A program made the translations under genes and the position numbers. A stretch of DNA of 64,000 bases, from positions 3,410,001 to 3,474,000 of the forward strand of contig NZ_AP031498.1 of assembly GCF_042854845.1 (NCBI RefSeq), written 5' to 3'. Of this stretch, positions 17,554 through 26,617 are shown piece after piece. The notes beneath the pieces are model-generated. The model made no database searches. It worked only from the letters and a program-made list of their open reading frames with translations, and had not been told where the DNA came from. The first letter of the stretch is position 1, and the number at the start of each line of letters is the position of its first letter. Source of the stretch: Maricurvus nonylphenolicus (GTDB taxonomy: Bacteria > Pseudomonadota > Gammaproteobacteria > Pseudomonadales > Cellvibrionaceae).

Positions 17554-17568
17554 AGCCCCCTGCACCAT

Positions 17569-17891
17569 TGCTTAATAGCCGTAACAATTACGGTTTCGGG
17601 TCTATAAAGCGAAGAGCGGGCCAAGTTAGCTAACTGCTTGAAAGCTATGCAGAAACTCATTTCAACGCGCTTGTCTCCATAGAGGGCTGTGTCTTATCAA
17701 TGAGATAGGTCCAGGATCCCGCGATATTAAAAAGTGGTTTACAATGAAGGGGTTAGGTTTAAATCCAACGCTTTTTTTGGCTGTCTCAGCCCTGTGACAA
17801 CTGCATCGGTGCACAGATTACGGTATGATGCGCGCCGATTAACCTAGGCCTGTCAGCCTGAATTCCAGATTTAAAGACTTTGGTCCATCCC
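17569..17891. promoter_or_regulatory. Divergent intergenic region, fap operon / PTPS-like gene
   Basis: This 323-bp region must hold the leftward fap promoter and the rightward promoter of the PTPS-like gene. On the plus strand TATGAT (17824-17829) followed by GCGCGCC looks like a typical gammaproteobacterial -10 region; no good -35 sits 16-18 bases upstream. No ORF or RNA gene was recognised. Confidence 0.4.
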
Positions 17892-18725
17892 ATGCGTTTA
17901 TTTGTCGACAACCTTACCAATGTTGATTTCAGTTACCTGCACCCTCAACGAGGATTGCTGGGGGAGACCTGGCTTGCCAGTACAGAGCTGGAAGGCGCAC
18001 TGGATCATCAAGGCATGGTGTGCGACTTTGGTATCGTCAAGAAAACCCTGCGCAACTGGCTGGATGACGAACTGGATCATCGTCTGGCTGTTCCCACCCG
18101 ATCTCCTAACCTCAAATACTCTGAGGTCGGTGACAGTATTGAACTCACCTGGCAATACGATGCAGGCGAGCTTTTTTGCCGCTCTCCCCGCCAAGCTATC
18201 GCCCTTGTCGATGCCGAGACCATTACCCCTACCAGCACCAGTGACTGGGCCAAACAACAGTTAAAGCCCTTGCTGCCGGAATCCGTCGACAGATTAAGTC
18301 TGGACTTCAATACCGAGGCGATTAGTGGCGACTTTTACCACTACAGCCACGGTCTGAAAAAGCATGACGGTAACTGCCAGCGCATTGCCCACGGCCATCG
18401 CTCCCGTATTCAAATCTGGCGTGACGGCGAGCCTGCCCATGACTGGGAACAACAGTGGGCCAAGCAGTTTTGTGATATCTATATCGGCACCCGAGAAGAT
18501 ATTACTCAGCAATCCACTGACAGTCTCAGCTTTGCTTACACCACTTCACAGGGAGCCTTTGAGCTAACCCTGCCAATAAGCAGCTGCTATCTGATCGATA
18601 CAGACTCGACGGTGGAGTTTATTGCCAGCCATATCGGCGATGTACTTAAGCAACAATTTCCTCAACACCAGATCACAGTTAAAGCCTATGAAGGTATGGG
18701 CAAGGGTGCATTGATCGTAAGGTAA
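17892..18725 (+). CDS. Duplicated 6-pyruvoyl-tetrahydropterin synthase/QueD-like protein
   Basis: A 277-residue protein of the PTPS/6-carboxytetrahydropterin synthase superfamily made of two domains. The N-terminal half retains the family pattern after the metal site (GALDHQGMVCDFGIVKKTL, then DDELDHRL) but has Leu-Gly-Glu where the His-Gly-His metal motif should be. The C-terminal half (about 155-190) keeps a Cys and HGH: GNCQRIAHGHRSRIQIW. Whether it makes queuosine or pterin precursors is unknown. No other que gene is nearby. ATG 17892 is preferred to TTG 17880. Confidence 0.7.
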   Translation: MRLFVDNLTNVDFSYLHPQRGLLGETWLASTELEGALDHQGMVCDFGIVKKTLRNWLDDELDHRLAVPTRSPNLKYSEVGDSIELTWQYDAGELFCRSPRQAIALVDAETITPTSTSDWAKQQLKPLLPESVDRLSLDFNTEAISGDFYHYSHGLKKHDGNCQRIAHGHRSRIQIWRDGEPAHDWEQQWAKQFCDIYIGTREDITQQSTDSLSFAYTTSQGAFELTLPISSCYLIDTDSTVEFIASHIGDVLKQQFPQHQITVKAYEGMGKGALIVR

Positions 18726-18855
18726 AGGGCGCACTGATTAAAAGATAATCGACGCCCTGCTTGTCAGCCAAAAGTCTGGTAGAATGCGCGGTTTCGCGGG
18801 CCCTGCCTGCATGATCGCCAGAATAAATTGACCTAAAAATAGCCAAGACCGTTTT

Positions 18856-19557
18856 ATGCAGTTAGATCAGTACTTCAGTGAAAACCAGGGAAAACTCACC
18901 TTCTCCCGCCAGCAAGCCAGTGATTTTGCCAAGCAAGTTGCCGATGATTTCAACCCCATCCATGATGTTGATGCCAAGCGCTTTTGTGTGCCCGGTGATC
19001 TGCTATTTTCCATTGCCCTGTCTCGCATAGGCCTGAGCCAGAAAATGCACGTTAGCTTCGCCGATATGGTGACTGACGGTGTTGATCTGAACTTCCCTAC
19101 TGACGGCGATAAGCTGGCCATTACCGACACTAACGATAAAACCTATCTGACTATCGAGCGCTCCGGTGACAATAGCCAAAACGCCGAGCTGATCAGCGCC
19201 TTAACACGCTGCTACGTAGAGTTTTCTGGCCAGACTTTCCCGCACATTCTGGTGCCACTGTGGAAAGGCAAGGATGTCATGATCAACCCGGCGCGCCCGC
19301 TGGTGATCTACGAATCCATGTCGATTGATCTCGATACACTGGAAATCTCTCAACCGGGCTTGGAGCTGTCTGATGAGACTTGCCTGGATGTCGACGGCAA
19401 GCGCGGCAATGTGCGTCTGGCGTTCAACCTGCTGGATGGCGATAAAGTTGTTGGTCGCGGAGAAAAGCGCATGGTGTTAAGCGGCTTGCGTGCCTATGAC
19501 CAGACCGCTATTGACGATCTGGTAGAGTTTTACAACGACCGCAAGCAAAACGCCTAA
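18856..19557 (+). CDS. DUF3581 family protein
   Basis: A 233-residue cytoplasmic protein with no signal or membrane segment. The N-terminal pattern FSRQQASDFAKQVADDFNPIHDVDAKRFCVPGD resembles the N-terminus of MaoC/hot-dog dehydratases (asparagine-proline-histidine region) and matches my recollection of the DUF3581 family, widespread in gammaproteobacteria and of unknown function. A hot-dog fold acting on acyl substrates is inference. It converges with the FinR-like regulator, leaving 26 bp. Confidence 0.7.
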   Translation: MQLDQYFSENQGKLTFSRQQASDFAKQVADDFNPIHDVDAKRFCVPGDLLFSIALSRIGLSQKMHVSFADMVTDGVDLNFPTDGDKLAITDTNDKTYLTIERSGDNSQNAELISALTRCYVEFSGQTFPHILVPLWKGKDVMINPARPLVIYESMSIDLDTLEISQPGLELSDETCLDVDGKRGNVRLAFNLLDGDKVVGRGEKRMVLSGLRAYDQTAIDDLVEFYNDRKQNA

Positions 19558-19583
19558 GCCCTAATCTTAAGTCCTGCTACAAC

Positions 19584-20468
19584 CTACTTAGCGCTATCCC
19601 AGCACAGGGATAGCCACTGCTCGATACCCGCACTGCGATATTTCTGGCGCTGCAGAATAATATAAAACTGCCGGTGCCAGTCGCGGTGAGGTGCCGGTAA
19701 AGGAATCAGGCTGCCACGCTTGAAGGCATCTTTAAGCGCAATGGTCGATAAACACCCTACCCCCAATTCAGCCTCAACCGCCCGTTTGATCGCCTCGGTA
19801 TGCTGTAATTCCAACTTCAGCTGTAAGTCCGGCAACAATCCGTGCATGGCCCGATCAAAACCCTGACGCGTGCCTGACCCCGACTCACGCACAATCCAGT
19901 CGGCCGCTACCAAGTCGTCGTCTGAGAGCTTTGCCTTGCCTGCCAACGGATGACCAGGCGCACAAAATACCACCAGATCATCCTCCCACCAGGGAACAAC
20001 TTCCAAATCTGGATGCTGTAGCTCACCTTCAATTAAGCCAATATCCAACTCAAAATTGGCAACTTTACGAGCAATGGCCTCGGTATTGGCGACTTCCAGC
20101 TCCACCTTGGCCCCGGGCTGCTTGGCCATATAGCGAGCCATAATTTCCACCGCCAGATAGTTACCAATGGTGAGGGTAGCCCCCACTTTCAGATGTCCAA
20201 TAGCGGTATGCTGCTGGAAGGCCTCTTCCAATTCATTAGCCTGAGCCAGCAAGGCCTCTACCTTGGGACGAAACAAACTACCCTGCTCATTGAGCTGTAA
20301 ACGCTTACCTACGCGATCAAATAGCTGGATATCAAATTGCTGCTCCAGCTCCTTTAACGAACTACTGGCAGCTGACTGCGACATCGCCAGGCTCTCCGCC
20401 GCACGGGTAATATTCTCGAAGTGGGCTACCGCCAGAAACACTTCCAGCTGTCGTAGGCTATAGCGCAT
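19584..20468 (-). CDS. finR: LysR-type regulator, FinR-like
   Basis: A 294-residue LysR-family regulator: N-terminal winged helix (MRYSLRQLEVFLAVAHFENI, AAESLAMSQSAASSSLKELE, LFDRVGKRLQLNEQG) and C-terminal effector-binding domain. Start ATG 20468 has AGGAGAGG five bases upstream. It is divergent from fpr with a 146-bp gap, exactly the arrangement of finR/fpr in Pseudomonas, where FinR activates fpr in response to redox stress. Function here is inferred from that synteny. Confidence 0.8.
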   Translation of the reverse strand: MRYSLRQLEVFLAVAHFENITRAAESLAMSQSAASSSLKELEQQFDIQLFDRVGKRLQLNEQGSLFRPKVEALLAQANELEEAFQQHTAIGHLKVGATLTIGNYLAVEIMARYMAKQPGAKVELEVANTEAIARKVANFELDIGLIEGELQHPDLEVVPWWEDDLVVFCAPGHPLAGKAKLSDDDLVAADWIVRESGSGTRQGFDRAMHGLLPDLQLKLELQHTEAIKRAVEAELGVGCLSTIALKDAFKRGSLIPLPAPHRDWHRQFYIILQRQKYRSAGIEQWLSLCWDSAK

Positions 20469-20614
20469 AGATGCCTCTCCTTTAAACACCATTATCGAAA
20501 AAACAGGTTAATTATATTTATACAACCCATTTTACAGATATAACACCCAAAACGTAAAGTCTACCCATAAGGTTTTAGCCACCTCTAAGAAACTAGACCA
20601 CTTCAGGAGTACCC

Positions 20615-21388
20615 ATGGCCTCTTTACTGCAAGAACACGTAACCAGCATCCACCACTGGAACGACAGCCTGTTTAGCTTTACTACTAGCCGTAACCCTGG
20701 CTTGCGCTTTGAGAATGGCCACTTTGTGATGATGGGGCTGCAGGTCGAAGGCAAACCCCTGATGCGTGCCTACAGTATTGCCAGCGCCAACTATGAAGAA
20801 GAACTGGAGTTTTTCAGTATCAAGGTACCCGATGGCCCACTGACCTCACGCCTGCAGAATATTCAGGTTGGCGACCCTATTCTGGTGAGCACCAAGCCCA
20901 CCGGTACCCTGGTCGCAGATCATCTGCTACCCGGGCGTAACCTGTACCTGATCAGCACCGGCACCGGGCTGGCGCCATTTATGAGCATTATCCGCGACCC
21001 GGAAATTTATGAGCGCTTCGATAAGGTGATACTCACTCACGGGGTACGCACCGTATCTGAGCTGGCCTATCAGGATGTTATTGAAAAGCAGCTGCTGGAA
21101 AATGAATTCTTTGGTGATCAGGTGCGGGATAAATTGATCTACTACCCCACTGTCACCCGTGAGACATACCACAACCAAGGGCGTCTGACCGACCTGATGC
21201 GTAGCGGCAAACTGTTTAACGATATTGGCCTGCCGAACATCAACACCGATGATGACCGCTTTATGATTTGCGGCAGCCCCAGCATGCTAAAAGATACTTG
21301 CGCCTTGCTGGACGAGCGCGGATTTAAGGAATCCCGCCACGGCAAGCAGGCCCACTATGTTATTGAACGGGCATTTGTTGAAAAGTAA
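20615..21388 (+). CDS. fpr: Ferredoxin-NADP+ reductase
   Basis: A 257-residue FAD enzyme that exchanges electrons between NADPH and ferredoxin/flavodoxin, supporting Fe-S synthesis and oxidative-stress defence. FAD-binding RAYSIAS (about 52-58) and the NADP-binding region YLISTGTGLAPFMSII and FMICGSPSML are clear. The C-terminal GKQAHYVIERAFVEK matches the bacterial Fpr type. CAGGAG precedes ATG 20615. Regulation is probably by the divergent FinR-like regulator. Confidence 0.95.
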   Translation: MASLLQEHVTSIHHWNDSLFSFTTSRNPGLRFENGHFVMMGLQVEGKPLMRAYSIASANYEEELEFFSIKVPDGPLTSRLQNIQVGDPILVSTKPTGTLVADHLLPGRNLYLISTGTGLAPFMSIIRDPEIYERFDKVILTHGVRTVSELAYQDVIEKQLLENEFFGDQVRDKLIYYPTVTRETYHNQGRLTDLMRSGKLFNDIGLPNINTDDDRFMICGSPSMLKDTCALLDERGFKESRHGKQAHYVIERAFVEK

Positions 21389-21425
21389 ATGTCCATTACG
21401 TTGAGGCAGGGAAGCCCAGCACTGT

Positions 21426-21447
21426 AATCGAAAGTCCCATTCCGATT
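21426..21447. promoter_or_regulatory. Candidate TetR operator before tetR
   Basis: AATCGAAAG-N4-ATTCCGATT is a 9-4-9 imperfect palindrome. It matches the sites in the perfect inverted repeat at 23114-23169 (core CGGAAT-N4-ATTCCG) in the right arm and most of the left. It lies 41 bp before the tetR start, where an autorepressor would bind. Confidence 0.5.
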
Positions 21448-21487
21448 TGATATACTGGTCTCTACTTTGCATTTTTAAGGGAATATC

Positions 21488-22126
21488 ATGGGCTCGATTT
21501 TCAAAGCGCTAGTCAGCGTCCCGGAACCCAATCAGGCTCGCAGCCGTGAAGCACTGGATCGCTTTCTCTCGGCAGGAGAAGCCCTATTAGCAGACAACCG
21601 CTACGAAGAAGCGGGAATTGCCGACCTGGCACGCGAAGCCCAGTCATCGGTAGGCACCTTTTATCGCCTCCTCACAGATAAAGAAACCCTTTCCCTGCTC
21701 TTGCTACAACGCTTTTTTACTGAGATTGAATTTATCGTTGAAGACACCTTTGCGCCCCAACATTGGCAGGGCAAAGATATCACCGATATTGCTGAGACCT
21801 TTTCAACAGTATTTGTCGATACCTATCACGGTCGAGCTGGAGCCTTACGCGCTACGATTCTACGCGCCTCAAAAGATGCCAACTTTCGCGAGCAAGTCCA
21901 TGCGCTGAACAACCTGATATCGAATCGCTTGGGCAAATTACTGAAACAACGACGCGATGAAATCAATCACCCCAAGCCTGAGCAAGCCATTAAATCGGTT
22001 GCCCATATGGTGCTTGGTATCCTAAACCAACACACCATAACGGGCACTCTGGGGGGGTTGTCACAGAAGGCGCTAGCCGAGGAACTCAAGCGCGTCTTCC
22101 TGACCTACCTGGGCGTTTCGCGTTAA
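21488..22126 (+). CDS. TetR family transcriptional regulator
   Basis: A 212-residue regulator. The N-terminal helix-turn-helix lies around residues 20-65 (ALDRFLSAGEALLADNRYEE, then IADLAREAQSSVGTFYRLLT), followed by an all-helical ligand domain. It converges with the PHA depolymerase gene and the two stop codons overlap by two bases. The palindrome upstream (21426-21447) and the doubled copy beyond the depolymerase suggest it represses itself and the depolymerase/hydrolase genes. The ligand is unknown. Confidence 0.88.
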   Translation: MGSIFKALVSVPEPNQARSREALDRFLSAGEALLADNRYEEAGIADLAREAQSSVGTFYRLLTDKETLSLLLLQRFFTEIEFIVEDTFAPQHWQGKDITDIAETFSTVFVDTYHGRAGALRATILRASKDANFREQVHALNNLISNRLGKLLKQRRDEINHPKPEQAIKSVAHMVLGILNQHTITGTLGGLSQKALAEELKRVFLTYLGVSR

Positions 22127-22956
22127 AAACGATCAAACCACGCTCGTACCAAACCTGCAGATTCCGGGAACCACTCATGGCCTCCCAGGCTGTTTGTATG
22201 CCTGTCGGTGGTATAACCCTGGAAGCGCAGACGGTCATAATAGGAATCCATTGACCACCAGGGAACGATGGCATCGACAAAACCGTGGATAAAAAATGTT
22301 GGGGGATGGTCTTCCGGCAGGTGTAACGGCACAACACAGGCTGGCCCCAGGCATTCGGCGTAAGAGCCCGAGTGCACAACCAGAGCTTTAAACTCTCCCG
22401 GAAAAGACACCGCCATACGACTGCTGTTATAGCCACCACTGGAAATACCGGTCGCGTATTTTCTATCGGGGTTTAACGGTCCAAATTGTCCATCGCGAAT
22501 AGCCTGAAATACATTGGTCAGAAAGGTATAGTCGGTGGTTGTATGATAGAGGCCATCGCTCAGGACGCTGGCCGCATTGGTCAACCAGGCCAGCTCTAAA
22601 GGCGCTCTGGGTGCCAACACCGCATAACCGTTATCCAATAATTCTTTGATGGTTTTGGCTTCGTAAAAGCCGCCAAAAGGGTCTTTGGTGGTGCGAGTAA
22701 ACTCCACCGGGAAAATACTGCCCTGATAAATAATCGCCACCGGCCAGCCTTCTGCTGGCGGCTCACCCAAAGGTAACTCATATTTAATTTCGCGCGAGGT
22801 GATATCGCTGGACGGCAGTCGTAATGAGCGATAAGTACAGCTGATCTCTCCGGGTCGGAACAGTTTTTTAGCTCGCTCGGTACAGCGGGATTCTGCCCAC
22901 ACAGCCTGATGTAGGCATGCCAATACAAGGGTTGATAACAACACAATTGTTTTCAT
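22123..22956 (-). CDS. phaZ: Extracellular medium-chain-length PHA depolymerase
   Basis: A 277-residue secreted alpha/beta hydrolase (signal peptide ending AVWA). The lipase box is G-I-S-S-G with S172, followed by D228 (HGFVDAIVP) and H260 (GGHEW). To my recollection these positions and the atypical Ile-Ser-Ser box coincide with the medium-chain PHA depolymerase of Pseudomonas fluorescens GK13 (278 aa). It would hydrolyse extracellular polyhydroxyoctanoate-type polyesters to hydroxyacids. The neighbouring hydrolase, TonB receptor and downstream beta-oxidation genes fit that use. Another secreted esterase is the alternative. Confidence 0.78.
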   Translation of the reverse strand: MKTIVLLSTLVLACLHQAVWAESRCTERAKKLFRPGEISCTYRSLRLPSSDITSREIKYELPLGEPPAEGWPVAIIYQGSIFPVEFTRTTKDPFGGFYEAKTIKELLDNGYAVLAPRAPLELAWLTNAASVLSDGLYHTTTDYTFLTNVFQAIRDGQFGPLNPDRKYATGISSGGYNSSRMAVSFPGEFKALVVHSGSYAECLGPACVVPLHLPEDHPPTFFIHGFVDAIVPWWSMDSYYDRLRFQGYTTDRHTNSLGGHEWFPESAGLVRAWFDRF

Positions 22957-23113
22957 GGTTAATCTCTATGTTTTTATATAATTATTGCAAATAAGAAATA
23001 CTGCGCACCTCACAATCAGGCGTTAGATCTTACGGTCTCTGCTGCCGCATACCTACACTTGAGCAAACCTACTCATCCCTCTCCCTAATCAATATCCAAG
23101 CAGCAAACCCACT

Positions 23114-23169
23114 ATACGGAATAGAAATTCCGATTACAATAACTTGCAATCGGAATTTCTATTCCGTAT
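23114..23169. repeat. Perfect 22-bp inverted repeat, probable double operator
   Basis: Two perfect 22-bp arms (23114-23135 and 23148-23169) are separated by 12 bases. Each arm is itself a palindrome, CGGAAT-N4-ATTCCG with flanking AAT. This nested symmetry looks like two dimer binding sites for a TetR-type protein between divergent phaZ and the hydrolase. The RNA form would also be a stable hairpin, but it lies between divergent promoters, not after a gene. Confidence 0.7.
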
Positions 23170-23213
23170 TTTAATAATAAGCGACGCCACTTAAACCACA
23201 AACGGACAACCCC

Positions 23214-23999
23214 ATGCCCTATTGCAATACTAACGGAATCAAACTCTTCTACCAGGAATCAGGCCAGGGAGAGCCCGTATTGTTCCTACACGGACTCGGC
23301 TCCTGCGGCGAGGATTGGCAAGATCAAATTGACGCCTTCTCCCACGATTATCGGGTTATTACGGTTGATACTCGGGGTCATGGGCGATCAGATAAACCCC
23401 TGGGCCCCTACAATATGCCCACCTACGCCAGCGATGTGATTAACCTGCTGGATCATTTAGGCATTAAGCGCTGCCATCTGGTGGGTTTTTCCATGGGCGG
23501 CATGATCGCCTTTCAAATTGCGGCTGACGCCCCTGAACGACTAAACAGCCTCACCATTGTTAACTCTGCCCCAGCCGTGCCTTACAACACCCTATCCGAA
23601 AAGCTGGAATTTTGTTTGCGCATTGCAGTTATTCGCCTGTTCGGCATGAAACTGCTGGCCCGGATTATCGGCAAGCGTCTATTCCCGGAAGCCCGACAAA
23701 AGTCCCTCTACCAGCGCTTTATTACCAGGATGCAAGGTAACCCAACGACCACTTATATCGAAGTGATTAAATCCCTGATTGGCTGGGATGTAAGACCAAC
23801 TCTGGGGAATCTTGAGATGCCGGTACTCATTATCAGCGCCGACAACGATTACACCCCGGTGTCATATAAAACCGAATACGCCAACAAAATCTCTACCGCT
23901 AATCTGGTGGTTATCAATAACTCACGCCACGCAACGCCAATTGATCAACCACAGCAGCTCAACAAAGAAGTTTTCCAATTTTTGGAAAGCCTGGCCTAA
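23214..23999 (+). CDS. Alpha/beta hydrolase
   Basis: A 261-residue cytoplasmic alpha/beta hydrolase similar to enol-lactone hydrolase/esterase types: oxyanion region FLHGLGSCGEDW, nucleophile elbow GFSMGG with S93, acid D210 or D212 (ISADNDY) and H239 (NNSRHATPIDQP). It lacks a signal peptide. It is probably cotranscribed with the TonB-dependent receptor 53 bp downstream. In this setting it may cleave imported ester oligomers, but the substrate is not determinable from sequence. Confidence 0.82.
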   Translation: MPYCNTNGIKLFYQESGQGEPVLFLHGLGSCGEDWQDQIDAFSHDYRVITVDTRGHGRSDKPLGPYNMPTYASDVINLLDHLGIKRCHLVGFSMGGMIAFQIAADAPERLNSLTIVNSAPAVPYNTLSEKLEFCLRIAVIRLFGMKLLARIIGKRLFPEARQKSLYQRFITRMQGNPTTTYIEVIKSLIGWDVRPTLGNLEMPVLIISADNDYTPVSYKTEYANKISTANLVVINNSRHATPIDQPQQLNKEVFQFLESLA

Positions 24000-24052
24000 C
24001 GCAAGCAAGGCTCGGCCAACCAAAAAACTATAACAACGACAAGGTGAATAAC

Positions 24053-26419
24053 ATGAAGAAGAGCAATGACAACACAGCTGTAAAAAACATTACCAAAATC
24101 ACCCTACTGGCAGCCGCAATCCAGGCCGCCAGCATTGGCACTGTTAACGCTCAAGAGGACGGGCAAAGCTACGATTTGGGTCTGCTGGAAGAAGTGATTG
24201 TTACCGCGCGAAAACGCTCGGAAAGCCTGCAGGAAGTCCCCCTGTCGGTGTCCGCCATGAACACCGAAGAACTGGCCATCAATGGCACAACCAATATCGG
24301 TGATATTCAATCACAAATTCCGGGACTAACCGCTTATGCTGCCCGCGGTACCAGTAGCACACTGACCGCCTATATTCGCGGCGTGGGTCAATCAGATCCC
24401 TTGTACGGTGTCGAACCCGGTGTCGGCCTTTATCTGGATGATGTCTATATTGCCCGCCCTCAAGGGGCATTACTGGAAGTCTTTGACGTCGAACGTATTG
24501 AAGTCTTGCGCGGCCCCCAGGGCACACTCTATGGACGCAACACCATTGGTGGCGCCATCAAGTACGTATCCAAACCGCTAACCAACGAACATACCGGCAA
24601 AGCCGAAGTGACTCTTGGGGATTACGGTCGCCGCGATGCAACGCTTAGCTATGCCATGCCATTAATTGAAAACGAACTCTACGGCAAGGTTGCCATCGCC
24701 TCTTCCACACAGGATGGTTTTGGGGAAAACCGCCAGACGGGTAGTGAAGTCAGTGATAAACAAGTCACCAGCGGTCGCATTGCTCTGCAGTGGGAACCCT
24801 CAGAAGACCTGAGTGTAAAAGTCGCCGCCGACGCCACCAAAGACACCTCGGCGCCACGTGGCGGCCAGCGCATGATCGAAAATCCATGGGAAGCCACCAT
24901 CCCCGCCATGATGGCATTAACGCCTGATGCGGTTATCGGTGGTTTACCGGTCTACTACGCCGCTAATGTCGATGCTTTTGTCAGTGCAAATAATTTGGCT
25001 CCCCTGCCCGTTAGTGATGATCGCTATGATGTTGACAGTGGCCTGCAAGGCGCACGCAACGATGTAAGCACCTATGGTGGATCGGTGATTGTTGATTACA
25101 GCCTCAACGAAGCCTGGGATCTAAAATCCATTACCGCCTATCGTAATGGCGACAGCGATGGCACCATCGACTTTGATATGGGGCCACTGCCGATTGCCGA
25201 TGTTTACGGTGAATACAAAGACCGTCAATTCACCCAGGAAATACAGCTCAACTACGATAACAACGGTGATTGGCAAGCGGTGATGGGTTTGTATTATATT
25301 GATGCAACTGCCGGCGCAGATATCAAGAATTACTTCCTGCTGGCACCGGTTTATCCGGTCGGCCATCCATTAAACCCAGCACCTGCCGATATCACCGCCA
25401 TTATTCCCAAATATGCCTCTTCCGTCGGTGATGTGGTTACCGAAAGTTATTCTCTCTACGGTGAAGCCAGCTGGCAGATGACAGAGCAACTTCGTCTGAC
25501 TTTTGGGGGCCGCTATAACTGGGAAAACAAGGAAGTCACAACCCTGTCCCAGGATTTTACCGATGCCACTTTTAGCACGGTGTTAGCCACGGAAACTGAC
25601 TTTAATGACGATGAAACCTGGACCAACTTTTCCCCCAAACTAGGACTCGACTACCAACTGAACGATGACACCATGATTTACGCCAGTGTCAGTAAAGGCT
25701 TTAAAAGTGGTGGTTTTAACGTGCGGGCCAAACAGGTTTCCAACCCGGAATCCGCTAAACCCTATGACGAGGAAACCGTTACCGCCTATGAAATTGGTGT
25801 TAAGTCCACCCTGTTTGATCGTCTTATCCTGAATGCCACCTACTTCTATAGTGATTACAAGGATATTCAGCTCAGCATTTTCAGTCAGTCTAGCGATGGC
25901 ACCTTTTTTGGCGATTTTACCAATGCGGGGGAAGGTGCTATTCAAGGTGTTGAAGTCGAATTTACCGCCGCACTCACAGAAGCCTTCACGATCAGTGGCA
26001 ACCTGGCTTACCTGGACGCTGAATATAAGGAATACCTGGATGGCGGAATTGATGTCGCCGATGATCGGCAATTCAGTAACACCCCGGAATGGACAGCTAC
26101 TGTAAACGCAACCTACAACCACAGTTTTAATCATGGGGGCGATTTGGTTGCTCGCCTAACCTACAGCTATCGCGATGATGTAATTCCCACCACGGATCTT
26201 AGCGAGACCATCGCTCAAGATGCCTATGACACCATCGATGCCACCCTTGCCTATACCACGGCAGATAGCGCCTGGCGTATTGCGATTGAAGGCCGCAACC
26301 TGACGGATGAGGAATACAGAACCACAGGTTATGACCTGCGCGGTTCCGGCGCCCCGATTGTTCAGGGGTTCTATGGCAACCCGCGCACTGTAGCCCTGCG
26401 CGTCGGTTATCACTTTTAA
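24053..26419 (+). CDS. TonB-dependent outer-membrane receptor
   Basis: A 788-residue receptor: signal peptide, then EEVIVTARKRSESLQEVPLS (start of the plug), plug domain to about residue 170 with RGPQGTLYGRNTIGGAIKYVS, then a 22-strand-type barrel ending GNPRTVALRVGYHF. The plug type is that of the large marine and sphingomonad receptors for sterols, oligosaccharides or esters, not a classic siderophore receptor. Adjacent hydrolases point to uptake of the products. AGGTGA lies before ATG 24053; a GTG at 24044 overlaps that site. It ends at the terminator at 26489. Confidence 0.93.
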   Translation: MKKSNDNTAVKNITKITLLAAAIQAASIGTVNAQEDGQSYDLGLLEEVIVTARKRSESLQEVPLSVSAMNTEELAINGTTNIGDIQSQIPGLTAYAARGTSSTLTAYIRGVGQSDPLYGVEPGVGLYLDDVYIARPQGALLEVFDVERIEVLRGPQGTLYGRNTIGGAIKYVSKPLTNEHTGKAEVTLGDYGRRDATLSYAMPLIENELYGKVAIASSTQDGFGENRQTGSEVSDKQVTSGRIALQWEPSEDLSVKVAADATKDTSAPRGGQRMIENPWEATIPAMMALTPDAVIGGLPVYYAANVDAFVSANNLAPLPVSDDRYDVDSGLQGARNDVSTYGGSVIVDYSLNEAWDLKSITAYRNGDSDGTIDFDMGPLPIADVYGEYKDRQFTQEIQLNYDNNGDWQAVMGLYYIDATAGADIKNYFLLAPVYPVGHPLNPAPADITAIIPKYASSVGDVVTESYSLYGEASWQMTEQLRLTFGGRYNWENKEVTTLSQDFTDATFSTVLATETDFNDDETWTNFSPKLGLDYQLNDDTMIYASVSKGFKSGGFNVRAKQVSNPESAKPYDEETVTAYEIGVKSTLFDRLILNATYFYSDYKDIQLSIFSQSSDGTFFGDFTNAGEGAIQGVEVEFTAALTEAFTISGNLAYLDAEYKEYLDGGIDVADDRQFSNTPEWTATVNATYNHSFNHGGDLVARLTYSYRDDVIPTTDLSETIAQDAYDTIDATLAYTTADSAWRIAIEGRNLTDEEYRTTGYDLRGSGAPIVQGFYGNPRTVALRVGYHF

Positions 26420-26488
26420 TATGGCCTAACTTATACCCGTAGATTCTCTCGCTTGCTCAGTACTGTTGATGTAAGGCTACAGAGCATT

Positions 26489-26515
26489 TGGGGCAGCTAA
26501 GCTGCCCCAGTTTTT
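26489..26515 (+). terminator. Intrinsic terminator after TonB receptor gene
   Basis: TGGGGCAGC-TAA-GCTGCCCCA followed by G and T5. A perfect nine-bp GC-rich stem 70 bp after the receptor stop codon. Confidence 0.92.
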
Positions 26516-26617
26516 ACCAGCACCCTGCTTATGCATTATTCGCAGGAGCTTGGCGCTTAATTCATGCTATACCTGAAAATATCCTGACTTGGCTTGCAGA
26601 GGTAAGAGGTAAGGGCC

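Noticed and set aside
23114..23169. Transcription terminator
   Set aside because: Although it could form a hairpin, it lies between two divergent genes, and each arm is itself palindromic, which fits paired operators better.
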